Source of the DNA: Primorskyibacter marinus
GTDB lineage: Bacteria; Pseudomonadota; Alphaproteobacteria; Rhodobacterales; Rhodobacteraceae
Assembly: GCF_003313245.1 (NCBI RefSeq)
Contig: NZ_QJSD01000012.1
Location: 42,519 to 106,518, forward strand
Length of the DNA: 64,000 nucleotides
Direction: 5' to 3'
The notes beneath the pieces are model-generated. The model was not told the origin of the DNA. It searched no databases and was given only the letters and a program-made list of their open reading frames with translations. A program made the position numbers and the translations under genes. Positions 27,742-37,093 of this stretch are shown here, one piece after another (position 1 is the first letter of the stretch; each line of letters starts with the position of its first letter).

Positions 27742-28559
27742 CAGGTATGATGGAAGCGAAAAACTCCCTTCAAGGACAAAAGGTAGGTGCCCCTGACAAG
27801 GCACTTGCCGCCTCGCTCACCGATGCGACGGTGCGGTTTGGCACTTTCACGGCCATTGACGGGCTGAACCTCGATATCGAAGAGGGTGCCTTTTACACGA
27901 TCCTCGGCCCCTCGGGCTGTGGCAAGTCGACAATGCTGCGGTTGGTTTCGGACCTGATCCCGGCGGCGGCTGGCGACGTGTCGATCTTTGGCAAGACGAC
28001 AGAGCAGGCGCGACTGGCGCGAGAGTTTGCCTTTGTCTTTCAGGACGCGACTTTGCTGCCCTGGCGGTCGGCGCTCAAGAATGTCGAACTGCCGCTGGAG
28101 ATCGGTGCCAAGCGCGGCGTTGACGTGCCCTTGGGCAGCCGCACCCCGCGCGAATTGCTGGAACTGGTCGGCTTGAAAGGGCGCGAGGATGCGCTTCCAC
28201 ACGAGTTGTCCGGCGGGATGCGTCAGCGCGTTGCCATTGCCCGCGCGTTGGTGTGCCAGCCGAAACTGCTGCTGATGGATGAACCTTTCGGCGCGCTGGA
28301 CGAGATGACCCGCGACCACCTGAACCTGCAACTTCTGGACATCTGGCGCGAGACCGGGACGACGATCCTGTTTGTCACCCATTCCATCGCCGAGGCGGTG
28401 TTTCTGGGCCAGAAGGTCATCATGATGCGCGCCCATCCCGGACGTCTGCGCGAAGTGGTGGATATTGATCTGCCGGAACCGCGCACGATCAAGCAACGCG
28501 ACCAGCAGGAATTCACCGCCTATTGCGGTTACCTGCGTGACCTACTGGAGACATGCTGA
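27738..28559 (+). CDS. ABC transporter ATP-binding protein (TauB/SsuB type)
   Basis: Import ATPase partnering the permease downstream. 273 residues with Walker [11 protein letters not shown]-loop [12 protein letters not shown] (the LPW pattern usual in nitrate/taurine/sulfonate ATPases), signature [15 protein letters not shown], Walker [14 protein letters not shown] and switch TVLFVTHSI-type [10 protein letters not shown]. Start overlaps the preceding stop by four bases (ATGA). Confidence 0.94.
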   Translation: MTGMMEAKNSLQGQKVGAPDKALAASLTDATVRFGTFTAIDGLNLDIEEGAFYTILGPSGCGKSTMLRLVSDLIPAAAGDVSIFGKTTEQARLAREFAFVFQDATLLPWRSALKNVELPLEIGAKRGVDVPLGSRTPRELLELVGLKGREDALPHELSGGMRQRVAIARALVCQPKLLLMDEPFGALDEMTRDHLNLQLLDIWRETGTTILFVTHSIAEAVFLGQKVIMMRAHPGRLREVVDIDLPEPRTIKQRDQQEFTAYCGYLRDLLETC

Positions 28560-29362
28560 TGGCTGTGGCAGAAAATATCACCATGCCCGATCTCGAAGCG
28601 GCGGAACGCGCAGAGGCGCGGCGTCGCAAGATCGTGTCCACCGCCGTGCCGCTGGGCACCGCGGCGGCCCTGATCCTGCTGTGGCAGCTTGGCGTCAAGG
28701 CGTTCGGCGTGCCGACCTATGTCGCCCCCGCGCCGTCGGATGTGGCCGTCGCCTTTGTCGAGAAATTCGACATCCTGCTGATGAACTTCTGGCCGACGCT
28801 GATGGAAAGTGTCGCAGGCTTCGCGGTGGGCAATATCGTGGCGATCCTGATTGCCGTGGCCTTTGTGCATTCGCGCCATGTGACCATGGCGTTCTTCCCC
28901 ATCGCGGTTTTCATCAACACCATCCCGATCCTGGCGATTGCGCCCATTCTGGTGCTGATCTTCGGGCCCGGCATCACGGCCAAGATCGTGATCGCGGCGC
29001 TGATCTGTTTCTTCCCGACACTGGTGAACATGGTGCGCGGACTTCAGGCCATCAGCCCGCAAGCGTTGGAACTGTCGCGCATCCTGTCCGCCTCCAAATC
29101 CGAGGTGTTCTGGAAGATGCGTCTGCCTGCGTCGTTGCCCTTCCTGTTTTCGGCACTGAAGATCTCGGCCACGACATCTGTCATCGGCGCGATTGTCGGT
29201 GAATGGGTCGGCGCGGATCTGGGGCTTGGTGCTTTGATCATCGACGCCACGTTCAACTTCAACTCACCCTTGCTTTACGCGACGGTTTTCATGTCCTCGG
29301 GCCTGTCGGTGCTGATGTTTGCACTGGTCACACTGGCCGAGAAACTGATCATCCGCTGGTAA
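28559..29362 (+). CDS. ABC transporter permease (NitT/TauT type)
   Basis: 267 residues, about six membrane spans, inner membrane. The EAA loop typical of this family is seen as GLQAISPQALELSRILSASK and KMRLPASLPFLFSALKIS. I start at the ATG at 28559, which shares one base with the ATPase stop and has GGAG eight bases upstream; an ATG six bases earlier is too close to the SD. Completes a three-gene importer. Confidence 0.93.
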   Translation: MAVAENITMPDLEAAERAEARRRKIVSTAVPLGTAAALILLWQLGVKAFGVPTYVAPAPSDVAVAFVEKFDILLMNFWPTLMESVAGFAVGNIVAILIAVAFVHSRHVTMAFFPIAVFINTIPILAIAPILVLIFGPGITAKIVIAALICFFPTLVNMVRGLQAISPQALELSRILSASKSEVFWKMRLPASLPFLFSALKISATTSVIGAIVGEWVGADLGLGALIIDATFNFNSPLLYATVFMSSGLSVLMFALVTLAEKLIIRW

Positions 29363-29441
29363 AGTAAGTCCCTAAATACACACGAAAAATAGCGCCCGGT
29401 TCGGCAAGCGGATCACGGCGCATCAGGAGGAGTTTGTCAAA

Positions 29442-30806
29442 ATGACCGATCGTATCAAGGATCACATCGCCACCCGTTCCGAACAAGTGCCCGTTGTCGC
29501 AGACACCGATGTCGTGGTGATCGGCGCCGGTCCCGCAGGCCACGCGGCCGCTGTTTCCGCCGCCCGCAACGGCGCATCCGTCACATTGGTCGAACGCTAC
29601 CACCACCTTGGCGGCATGGCCTCCGGCGGGATGGTTCTGGTGCTGGACGACATGGTGAACGAGGGCAACGAGGTCGTCACAACCGGTATCGTCAGCGAAT
29701 TTGTCGACCGGATGGAGCGCCAGAACGGCGCGGTTTATCCGCCCTCCGAGGATTGCCTGACCAACTGGGAGATGTGGAAGAAATGGTCCCGCTGGGGGGC
29801 GATTGATTTTCACAAATCCGGCATGCCGCAGCCGATCATTCATGCCGTGGCCTTCGACCCCGACGCCTGGAAGCGCGTCAGCCTTGATATGGTCAGTGAC
29901 GCCAATATCAACCTGCGCACCCATAGCTGGTTTTCGGAGGCGCTGGTCGAGGATAACCGCATCACCGGCGTGATCGTGCAGACCAAACTGGGCCGTCAGG
30001 CGATCCGCGCCAAGATGGTGATCGACGGTTCGGGCGATCTGGATGTCGCGTCGTCGGCGGGGGCATCCTTCATCACCGGACAGTTCATCGTCACCACGGT
30101 GTTCCGTCTCATGGATGTGGATACCGCCCGCGCCGAAGCGTTCGAATACGAGAACCCGGAAGAGTATAAAAAGCTTGACCGTCAGGCGCGTCGCGTGATC
30201 GGCGGGGCCTGGGGCATGTGGTGGCTGAAAACGCCGCTGCCCGGTGTGGTGTGGTGCAACTGCCCGCATATGCCCGGCTATGACGGGTTGTCGCCCGAAC
30301 ACATGGTCGAGGCGGAATACGAAGGCCGTCGCCGGATGATGGAACTGCTGGAATTTGCCCGCAAGAACCTGCCCGGTTTCGAGAATGCCAAGATGCTGGG
30401 TGCCGCCGAGCAGATGGGCATCCGTCAGACGCGGCTGTTGCAGGGCGAATATGTCGTCACCAAGGACGATGTGAAATCGCGCCGTCACTTCGCGGATTCG
30501 GTGTGCCGGGGCCGGGACTACTATACGCCGTACCGCGCATTGCTGCCCAAGGGCATCGACAACCTGATCGTCGCGGGGCGTCACTATTCGGTCGAAAGCG
30601 AAGCGCAAAAGCAATCGCGCGAGATCCCACCCTGCATGAGCCAGGGCGAGGCCGCAGGCGTCGCCGTCGCCAAGGCGCTGGAGGCAAATTGCGCGCTGCG
30701 CGATGTGGATGTCACCTCGATCCAGAAACAGATGCGCGCACAAGGTGCCGATCCGGGCGATGTGCCCTCGGCCAATGCGCTTGTCGAAGAACCCGTTGAC
30801 GCGTGA
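29442..30806 (+). CDS. FAD-dependent oxidoreductase (FAD_oxidored type)
   Basis: 454 residues, cytosolic flavoprotein. The dinucleotide motif GAGPAG is at residues 28-33 with VTLVERYHHLGGMASGG right after, characteristic of the PF12831-like flavoprotein group; DGSGDLDVASSAG and the C-terminal GEAAGVAVAKALEAN complete the FAD fold. A strong AGGAGG SD precedes the ATG. It is the first enzyme after the importer and sits with a ferredoxin four genes on, suggesting ferredoxin-linked oxidation or reduction of the imported compound. Substrate unknown. Eight tryptophans and a cysteine-containing VWCNCPHMPG patch are of interest. Confidence 0.88.
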   Translation: MTDRIKDHIATRSEQVPVVADTDVVVIGAGPAGHAAAVSAARNGASVTLVERYHHLGGMASGGMVLVLDDMVNEGNEVVTTGIVSEFVDRMERQNGAVYPPSEDCLTNWEMWKKWSRWGAIDFHKSGMPQPIIHAVAFDPDAWKRVSLDMVSDANINLRTHSWFSEALVEDNRITGVIVQTKLGRQAIRAKMVIDGSGDLDVASSAGASFITGQFIVTTVFRLMDVDTARAEAFEYENPEEYKKLDRQARRVIGGAWGMWWLKTPLPGVVWCNCPHMPGYDGLSPEHMVEAEYEGRRRMMELLEFARKNLPGFENAKMLGAAEQMGIRQTRLLQGEYVVTKDDVKSRRHFADSVCRGRDYYTPYRALLPKGIDNLIVAGRHYSVESEAQKQSREIPPCMSQGEAAGVAVAKALEANCALRDVDVTSIQKQMRAQGADPGDVPSANALVEEPVDA

Positions 30807-30817
30807 AGGAGTTAACC

Positions 30818-31987
30818 ATGTCTGAACAACATCTTCCATTGGAGGGCGTTCGCGTCCTCGACTTCACCCAGGTGATGATGGGCCCCTGCGCCACGCAGAT
30901 GCTGGCCGATTTCGGCGCCGATGTGATCAAGATCGAACGGCCCGGTGCGGGGGATCTGTCACGCAACTTCTTCGGCGAAACCTCGGAGGAGGCGATGAAC
31001 AACGCGGTTTTCGCCTCCCTCAACCGCAACAAGCGCTCGGTGGAGATCAACAGCAAATCCGACGAAGGCCGTCAGATGATCTATGATCTGGTGGCGCAGT
31101 CCGATGTGGTCGTGGACAATTTCCGCGCCGGTGTGATGAAACGTCTGGGCTTTGATTTCGAGACGCTGAAGAAGATCAATCCACGGATCATCTGCGCCTC
31201 GGGCACAGGGTTCGGCGAAGTGGGGCCTTACGCCCACAAGGGCGGGCAGGACGTGCTGGCGCAGGCCATGACCGGCGTGATGGAAAAGACCCAGGATCCC
31301 GCGATCCCGAAGTCGATCTACCCCACCACGCTGTGCGACTACACCGCCGGCATGCATATGGTGCAAGGCATTCTTGCAGCCCTTCTGGGGCGCGAGAAAA
31401 CCGGCCGGGGGCAGAAGGTCGGCGTGTCGCTTTACGATTCGATCATCGCCATGCAGATGCAGGAGGCCGCGCAATGGTCCAAGCATCGCGAGGTGCTGAA
31501 CTGGGCCGCCATGCCGCTGACCGGCGTGTTCGACACCACCGACGGCGCGGTCGTCGTGGTCGGGGCCTTCAAGGCCAACCCGCTGCAAGACATCTGCAAG
31601 GCGCTTGATATCGAGGATCTGTCGCCGGAGTATCCAACGCTGACCGTGCAGCGGCAGAACAAGCCTTATCTGCAAGGTCGGTTCCGCGATGCCTTTGCCA
31701 CCAACACGACCGCCTATTGGATCGAACGGCTGGAAGAGCAGGATCTGCTTTGCGCGCCGGTAAAGTCGCTGGGCGAGGCGCTGGACGATGAGCAGACCAA
31801 GGCAAACGGAATGCTGGTTGATATGGAGCATCCGATCCTGGGGCATCTTACGCTTGTCGGATCGCCCGTGCATCTCAGCGAGGCACCGGTCATCATACGC
31901 CATACACCGCCGAAACTGGGCGAACATACCGAAGAAGTGATCCGCGAGCTTGGCCTGACCGCCGAAGCCCGAAAGGAGGCCGTATGA
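30818..31987 (+). CDS. CaiB/BaiF-type CoA transferase (family III)
   Basis: 389 residues. Class III CoA transferase: LEGVRVLDFTQVMMGPCATQ near the N-terminus, ADFGADVIKIERPGAGDLSR, and the catalytic-Asp region around residues 165-175 (YTAGMHMVQGILAALLGRE). Moves CoA from one acid to another. ATG with GAAGGAG seven bases upstream. The stop overlaps the enoyl-CoA hydratase start by four bases, indicating joint translation of an acid activation and hydration step. Confidence 0.92.
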   Translation: MSEQHLPLEGVRVLDFTQVMMGPCATQMLADFGADVIKIERPGAGDLSRNFFGETSEEAMNNAVFASLNRNKRSVEINSKSDEGRQMIYDLVAQSDVVVDNFRAGVMKRLGFDFETLKKINPRIICASGTGFGEVGPYAHKGGQDVLAQAMTGVMEKTQDPAIPKSIYPTTLCDYTAGMHMVQGILAALLGREKTGRGQKVGVSLYDSIIAMQMQEAAQWSKHREVLNWAAMPLTGVFDTTDGAVVVVGAFKANPLQDICKALDIEDLSPEYPTLTVQRQNKPYLQGRFRDAFATNTTAYWIERLEEQDLLCAPVKSLGEALDDEQTKANGMLVDMEHPILGHLTLVGSPVHLSEAPVIIRHTPPKLGEHTEEVIRELGLTAEARKEAV

Positions 31988-32760
31988 GCGTCCTGTTCGA
32001 CGTCAAGGATCACGTCGCCTATGTCACCATCGACCGCGCCGACAGGATGAACGCGGTCGATCCCGACACCGATGCGGCGCTCAACGACATCTGGCAGCAG
32101 GTCGAGGCCCGCGATGACATCCGCTGCGTCGTGCTGACCGGTGCCGGAGAGCGTGCTTTCAGCGCCGGTGCCGACATGAAGGCCGGCGGGGGGCATAGCG
32201 GGCTGGAATACTGGGCCGCGGCCAACCCCAACGGGTTCGGCGGCATTGCCCTGCGGCAAACGCTGAACGTGCCGGTGATCGCGCGCGTGAACGGCCTGGC
32301 CCTTGGTGGCGGGTTCGAGATTGTGCTGGGGGCGGATATCGTCATCGCGTCCGAGACCGCGAAATTCGGACTGCCCGAGGCCAAGGTCGGCCGGCTGCCG
32401 CTCGATGGTGGCATGGTCGCGCTGCAACGGCTGATCCCGCGCAATATCGCGGCGGGGATCATGCTGACGGGGCGGATGCTGTCGGCTGCGGATGCCGCGC
32501 ATTACGGGCTGGTCAACGCGGTGGTGCCTGCGGCGGATCTGGATGCCGAGGTTGCGGCCTGGGTCAAGGACATCCTGTCCTGCGCGCCGCTTTCCGTCGC
32601 CGCGATCAAGGACACGCTGCGCAACACCGCGCATCTGACACCGGTCGAGGCGCGCGACCTGCGCCGCCCCGCGCTGGTGACGGCCCTGCAATCCGAAGAT
32701 TCCGAAGAAGGCGTTCGCGCCTTCCGTGAAAAACGCGCCCCTGTCTGGCAGGGCAAATAA
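31984..32760 (+). CDS. Enoyl-CoA hydratase/isomerase family protein
   Basis: Crotonase-fold enzyme acting on a CoA-bound unsaturated acid. 258 residues. Oxyanion-hole and active-site motifs: AFSAGADMKAGG and NGLALGGGFEIVLGADIVIA followed by FGLPEAKVGRLPLDGG. Glu at the position of PEAKVG is the usual catalytic acid. Similar in layout to crotonobetainyl-CoA hydratase. Coupled to the CoA transferase before it. Confidence 0.92.
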   Translation: MSVLFDVKDHVAYVTIDRADRMNAVDPDTDAALNDIWQQVEARDDIRCVVLTGAGERAFSAGADMKAGGGHSGLEYWAAANPNGFGGIALRQTLNVPVIARVNGLALGGGFEIVLGADIVIASETAKFGLPEAKVGRLPLDGGMVALQRLIPRNIAAGIMLTGRMLSAADAAHYGLVNAVVPAADLDAEVAAWVKDILSCAPLSVAAIKDTLRNTAHLTPVEARDLRRPALVTALQSEDSEEGVRAFREKRAPVWQGK

Positions 32761-32771
32761 CCGGAGGAGAT

Positions 32772-33119
32772 ATGGCACTCGTCATCCAGAACCAATGCAT
32801 CGACATCAAGGACGGGATTTGCACCACGTCCTGCCCGGTGGACTGCATCTACGAAGGCGAGCGGATGTATTACATCCATCCGACCGAATGCATCGAATGC
32901 GGCATGTGCGAATCCATCTGCCCGGTTGATGCGATCCGCTATGATGACGAGTTGGACGCCGAAAATGCCGTGTTCGCCCAGATCAACCGTGAGGTTTTCG
33001 AGGACGAAAACGGCGAGATCGTCGAACCGGGCGGATGGAGCAAAGACGACCCGCCCGTACCCGATCACCCCAAACTTGCAGATTACGCCCGGCGCGAACC
33101 TGCCGATCAGGAAAGTTGA
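32772..33119 (+). CDS. 7Fe ferredoxin
   Basis: 115 residues. First cluster motif C9-x7-C17-x3-C21 with C25; second C40-x2-C43-x2-C46-x3-C50, matching one 3Fe-4S and one 4Fe-4S cluster. The first motif runs CIDIKDGICTTSCPVDC, closer to actinobacterial-type ferredoxins than to the usual proteobacterial FdxA (CIKCKYTDC). Acidic C-terminal tail after the second cluster. Likely redox partner of the FAD oxidoreductase in this operon. Confidence 0.92.
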   Translation: MALVIQNQCIDIKDGICTTSCPVDCIYEGERMYYIHPTECIECGMCESICPVDAIRYDDELDAENAVFAQINREVFEDENGEIVEPGGWSKDDPPVPDHPKLADYARREPADQES

Positions 33120-33129
33120 GGAGACATTC

Positions 33130-34005
33130 ATGCAAGGTATCATTGCCGCCGTGCCAACCCCCGTCGATGCGGCGGGGGTGCCTTCGGAAACGCTGTTTCT
33201 GGAACATGCCCGCTGGGCACTGGACAATGGCTGCGACGGGCTGAACGTGCTGGGCTCGACCGGCGAGGCGAACAGCTTTGACAGTGCCACGCGCCGTCAG
33301 ATCATGGGCTGGGCGGCGCGCGGGCTGGAACTGGACCGGCTGATGGTCGGCACCGGCACACCGTCGCTGGCCGAGACGATTGCCCTGACCATCCACGCGG
33401 ATGATCTGGGCTATCCGGTCGCGCTTGTCCTGCCGCCATATTACTACACGCCGCCCTCCGACGACGGGCTGGTGCGCTGGTACACGGCCCTGCACGAGGC
33501 GTTGGGCGATCGCCCCATAAAGGTTTGGTTCTACAACTATCCGCAAATGACCGGCTTTGTGATCCCCGAAGAGGTGATCGCCCGGTTACATGCCTTGGCA
33601 CCGGAGCGGTTCAACGGGATCAAGGATTCCTCGGGTGATCTGGACTATTGTCGCCGGATCGTCGCGGCGCATCCGGGTTTCGCCGTCTTCCCCAGTTCTG
33701 AAACCAGCCTGTCGGTTGCGCCTGAGGCGGGCTTTGCCGGCTGCATCTCTGCCACGGTCAACCAGTCCGCACCGCTTTGCGCGCAGGTCTGGAAGGGCGC
33801 GGCCACGCCCACGCTGATGGAACGGATCGGCAATATCCGCGCAGCCATCGCAGCCGGTCCGCTGATCCCTTCGGTCAAGCATCTGGTGGCGCGCCGCACC
33901 GGCAACCCGCTTTGGGCCAACGTGCTGCCACCTTTCGTTGAACTCAGCGATGCCGAGCGTGTCGCGTTGGATCATATGGTCCCCGAAGAAGAGACGGTCG
34001 CCTAG
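33130..34005 (+). CDS. DapA-family lyase/aldolase
   Basis: 291 residues of the dihydrodipicolinate synthase / N-acetylneuraminate lyase family, Schiff-base class. LGSTGEA near residue 40, the tyrosine Y135 in FYNYPQMTG and Schiff-base lysine K165 in GIKDSSGD are all in place, so it should be active. Context (catabolic operon, not lysine synthesis) argues against DapA itself; a retro-aldol or dehydratase step on a 2-oxo acid is more likely. ATG with GAGGAG six bases upstream. Confidence 0.9.
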   Translation: MQGIIAAVPTPVDAAGVPSETLFLEHARWALDNGCDGLNVLGSTGEANSFDSATRRQIMGWAARGLELDRLMVGTGTPSLAETIALTIHADDLGYPVALVLPPYYYTPPSDDGLVRWYTALHEALGDRPIKVWFYNYPQMTGFVIPEEVIARLHALAPERFNGIKDSSGDLDYCRRIVAAHPGFAVFPSSETSLSVAPEAGFAGCISATVNQSAPLCAQVWKGAATPTLMERIGNIRAAIAAGPLIPSVKHLVARRTGNPLWANVLPPFVELSDAERVALDHMVPEEETVA

Positions 34006-34033
34006 ATCGCCCTATAAACAGGAGGCCTTTCCC

Positions 34034-34495
34034 ATGGCAAATGAAGACGTCTGGGCCACACGTTTCGTGGCGCTCGCCCGCGAGATGGCAAGCTGGTCCG
34101 AAGATCGCGACCGGCATGTCGGCGCGGTGATCGTGGGGCAGGGCCACGAGGTCCGTGCAAGCGGTTATAACGGCTTGCCGCGCGGGGTTTCCTCGACAGA
34201 GGACGCGCGGTTCGACCGGGCCAGTGGCGAGAAATTCCACTGGGTCGAACATGCCGAGCGCAACGCGATCTACAACGCCGCGCGGTCCGGCGCGGCGCTG
34301 GAGGGATGCACGATCTATGTCACGCGGTTTCCCTGCGCCGATTGCGCCCGCGCGATTATCCAAAGCGGCATCGCCCGCGTGGTCAGCCCGGCGCGTCCGG
34401 AAAACGACGGCGCGCTGGATCATAGCTTTGAGGTGTCCGAGGTCATGCTGGCCGAAGCAGGCATCGCTTTCACGGCCGTCCCTGACCTGCCGTAA
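34034..34495 (+). CDS. Deoxycytidylate/cytidine-deaminase-like enzyme
   Basis: 153 residues, zinc-dependent deaminase. Metal site HAERNAI (H and catalytic E) and PCADCARAII (PCxxC). VGAVIVGQGHEVRASGYNGLPRG resembles the dCMP deaminase N-terminus. ATG preceded by AGGAGG. It ends the nine-gene unit. Because the operon is catabolic, it may remove an amino group from the imported ring compound rather than make dUMP; the closest homologue cannot be told by eye. Confidence 0.88.
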   Translation: MANEDVWATRFVALAREMASWSEDRDRHVGAVIVGQGHEVRASGYNGLPRGVSSTEDARFDRASGEKFHWVEHAERNAIYNAARSGAALEGCTIYVTRFPCADCARAIIQSGIARVVSPARPENDGALDHSFEVSEVMLAEAGIAFTAVPDLP

Positions 34496-34579
34496 GCGGT
34501 TGTCGCGCGGCTTCGGAAAACCTGCCTTAGACGGCGGCGCGCCATCAGGTGCGCGGCGCGATTTGGGTTTGATTTTCCT

Positions 34580-35446
34580 TTAGAACCACTGCCCCGGTTC
34601 CATCAGACCGAGATCAAGCAACTGACGCGAATTCCACTGGAATTGCGTCGAATTGTGCCAGCGGAAATTCTGAATATCGAAAGTGGAGCCGGGGTTGCGT
34701 TTCAGCGCCTTGGCGGTGCGGAAACTGGCAATGACCGAGGTCAGGTTGTGATGCCACGGACAGGCGAAGGTGTTGAACTCTTCGTCGTTGAACCTGTGGT
34801 CGTCGCGCAGCAGCAGCCCCGGCTTGGCGCGAAACAGCGAGATCCGGTCAATGCGGCGACGATCCTGGGGGACATGCTCTTCGTAGCGCCAGCGCAGACC
34901 GCCGTAGAAATCGAGCTGCCGCTCCTTGGCTTCATGGCTGATCGGATCCTTGCGCGCCAGGGCGTAATAGCCCGACATGTCGACCCAGGCATCGTCCAGT
35001 GACACGGCATCGGGGTTTTGCGTCAGATCGCCGGCATAAAGGTCCAGAACGGTGCTCAGCATCGCGTCGCGCCGTTCCTCGGCATGAAAGCCGAGCATTT
35101 CGCCAATCGTGCGGCTTTCGCAGAACGGGAAGAACAGATATTCGGCATTGTAGCAGTAATGCAGCCAGACGCCGGGGGCGGCGGCAATGACGGCATTGAC
35201 AGCATTGGTCAATGCGCCCTCGGCCCCCATGTCGTAGCTGACCTGATGCACGGTGGTCGCCAGATCGGGCGGCAGCGTTGCCCCCTCTCGCATGAAGGCC
35301 ACGATTTCCGCGAAACCTGTCTTGTGCTGGTGGCGCAGGGTGCTTTCAATCTCGACATCATCTTCGGAAAAGACCAGCGCGACCGGGCCTTTTGCCAGCG
35401 CCGGTTTGCCCTTTTCCAGAAACGCCGCTAGCCCCTTATAGATCAT
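34580..35446 (-). CDS. Unknown protein, glycosyltransferase-2-like
   Basis: 288 residues, soluble, ending in QLLDLGLMEPGQWF. The start VALVFSEDDVEIESTLRH followed by GFAEIVAFM looks like the first strand and acidic loop of a GT-A glycosyltransferase, but the rest (CYNAEYLFFPFCESRTIGEML, YALARKDPISHEAKERQLDFY, HHNLTSVIASFRTAKALKRN) is not familiar. I start at the ATG at 35446 with AGGGGG upstream; the frame is open for hundreds of codons beyond, but those are the shadow of miaB. Divergent from miaB. Confidence 0.7.
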   Translation of the reverse strand: MIYKGLAAFLEKGKPALAKGPVALVFSEDDVEIESTLRHQHKTGFAEIVAFMREGATLPPDLATTVHQVSYDMGAEGALTNAVNAVIAAAPGVWLHYCYNAEYLFFPFCESRTIGEMLGFHAEERRDAMLSTVLDLYAGDLTQNPDAVSLDDAWVDMSGYYALARKDPISHEAKERQLDFYGGLRWRYEEHVPQDRRRIDRISLFRAKPGLLLRDDHRFNDEEFNTFACPWHHNLTSVIASFRTAKALKRNPGSTFDIQNFRWHNSTQFQWNSRQLLDLGLMEPGQWF

Positions 35447-35560
35447 CGTGCCTGTCGCCCCCTGTGAGGTTTGATGCAAAAATCGATGAAATCGGCATGC
35501 ATTGCAACCCACCACCATTTTGCGATATGCCGCCGCTCTGAGACATGCGAGGATTGCGCC

Positions 35561-36880
35561 ATGACCGCGCCGAAAAAACTGTTCATCAAGACCTATGGCT
35601 GCCAGATGAATGTCTATGACAGCGAGCGTATGGCCGAGGCCATGGGCGGGCAGGGCTATGAGCAGACGCAGACGGCCGATGACGCGGACATGATCCTGCT
35701 CAACACCTGCCATATTCGTGAAAAGGCGGCGGAAAAAGTCTATTCCGAGCTGGGGCGCTACAAGGGGCTGAAGACGGCCAAGCCTGATCTGAAGATCGGC
35801 GTGGCGGGCTGTGTGGCGCAAGCCGAAGGCGAAGAGATCATGCGCCGTCAGCCGATGGTCGATCTGGTCGTCGGCCCGCAAAGCTATCACCGCCTGCCAG
35901 AGATGGAGGCGAAGATCCGTGAAGGCAAAAAGGCGCTGGATACGGATTTCCCCGAAGAGGGCAAGTTCGACAAGCTGATCGCGCGGCCCAAGGCCAAGCG
36001 CGGCCCGACCGCGTTTCTGACCGTGCAGGAAGGCTGTGACAAGTTCTGCGCCTTCTGCGTTGTGCCCTATACGCGCGGCGCAGAGGTCAGCCGCCCGGTG
36101 GACCGCGTGTTGTCTGAGGCGCGCGATCTGGTCGAGCGGGGCGTGCGCGAAATCACCTTGCTGGGTCAGAACGTCAATGCCTATCACGGCGCGGGTCCGA
36201 ACGGCGATATGGGCCTTGCACAGCTGATCTGGGCGCTCAATGATGTCGATGGGCTGGAACGCATCCGCTTTACCACCAGCCATCCCAACGACATGGACGA
36301 TGCGCTGATCGAGGCGCATGGCGACTGCCCGAAACTGATGCCGTATCTGCATCTGCCGGTGCAGGCCGGGTCCGACAAGATCCTCAAGCGGATGAACCGC
36401 AGCCACACCGCCGCAAGCTATCTGCGCGTAATCGAACGGCTGCGCGAGGTACGTCCCGACATCCACATCTCGGGCGATTTCATCGTCGGCTTCCCCGAAG
36501 AGACCGAAGAGGATTTTCAGGCCACGCTCGATCTGATCGAGGCGGTGCGCTACGGCTCTGCCTATTCGTTCAAATATTCGACCCGCCCCGGCACCCCCGC
36601 GGCAGAGCGCCCGCAAGTGCCGGAGGATGAAAAGGACGACCGTTTGCAGCGTTTGCAGGCGCTTCTGACGCGTCAGCAACGGCAATTGCAGGACGACATG
36701 GTTGGCCGCGACGTCAGCGTGCTGTTCGAAAAGCCCGGTCGCGAGGCAGGGCAGATGGTCGGCAAATCGGAATATCTGCATTCGGTGCATGTCACCGCCG
36801 ACGGCGTGTCGCCGGGCGACATGGCACGGGTGCATATCCTTGAAAGCCGCACAAATTCCTTGTCCGGGCAGCTGATTTGA
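35561..36880 (+). CDS. miaB: tRNA 2-methylthio-N6-isopentenyladenosine synthase
   Basis: Radical-SAM methylthiotransferase that adds a methylthio group to i6A37 of tRNA. 439 residues. N-terminal cluster cysteines begin with C14 in [13 protein letters not shown] and [13 protein letters not shown]; the radical SAM motif C159-x3-C163-x2-C166 (CDKFCAFC) is intact; GQNVNAY and the C-terminal TRAM domain are present. First of a miaB-phoH-ybeY-corC-lnt run. Needs two Fe-S clusters, so it depends on the suf operon in this window. Confidence 0.96.
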   Translation: MTAPKKLFIKTYGCQMNVYDSERMAEAMGGQGYEQTQTADDADMILLNTCHIREKAAEKVYSELGRYKGLKTAKPDLKIGVAGCVAQAEGEEIMRRQPMVDLVVGPQSYHRLPEMEAKIREGKKALDTDFPEEGKFDKLIARPKAKRGPTAFLTVQEGCDKFCAFCVVPYTRGAEVSRPVDRVLSEARDLVERGVREITLLGQNVNAYHGAGPNGDMGLAQLIWALNDVDGLERIRFTTSHPNDMDDALIEAHGDCPKLMPYLHLPVQAGSDKILKRMNRSHTAASYLRVIERLREVRPDIHISGDFIVGFPEETEEDFQATLDLIEAVRYGSAYSFKYSTRPGTPAAERPQVPEDEKDDRLQRLQALLTRQQRQLQDDMVGRDVSVLFEKPGREAGQMVGKSEYLHSVHVTADGVSPGDMARVHILESRTNSLSGQLI

Positions 36881-36893
36881 GGTTGCTTGCCCC

Positions 36894-36919
36894 GCCCGGT
36901 CCCACCGCTTTGACCGGGC
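36894..36919 (+). terminator. Possible terminator after miaB
   Basis: Perfect 8-bp stem GCCCGGTC/GACCGGGC with 10-base loop, 13 bases after the stop. No T-run follows, so it may only be a 3' stabilising hairpin. Confidence 0.45.
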
Positions 36920-37093
36920 AGGGCGCAGGACGGGTGGCCGACGGCACCTGTCCCGCCTGATGGGCGGCATTTCACCCCAACGGAACAGAGAACCGTCATA
37001 TCTCTGTCAAAAACATCACATTTTGCGTGTTAGGCTTGCGCTACCCACAAGCTGTTGGCACGATCAAGGTGACTCGCAGCAGTGGAGAATTGC

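Noticed and set aside
34580-36970. Very long minus-strand frame of about 796 residues
   Set aside because: Only the last 288 residues look like a protein; the rest is antisense to miaB.
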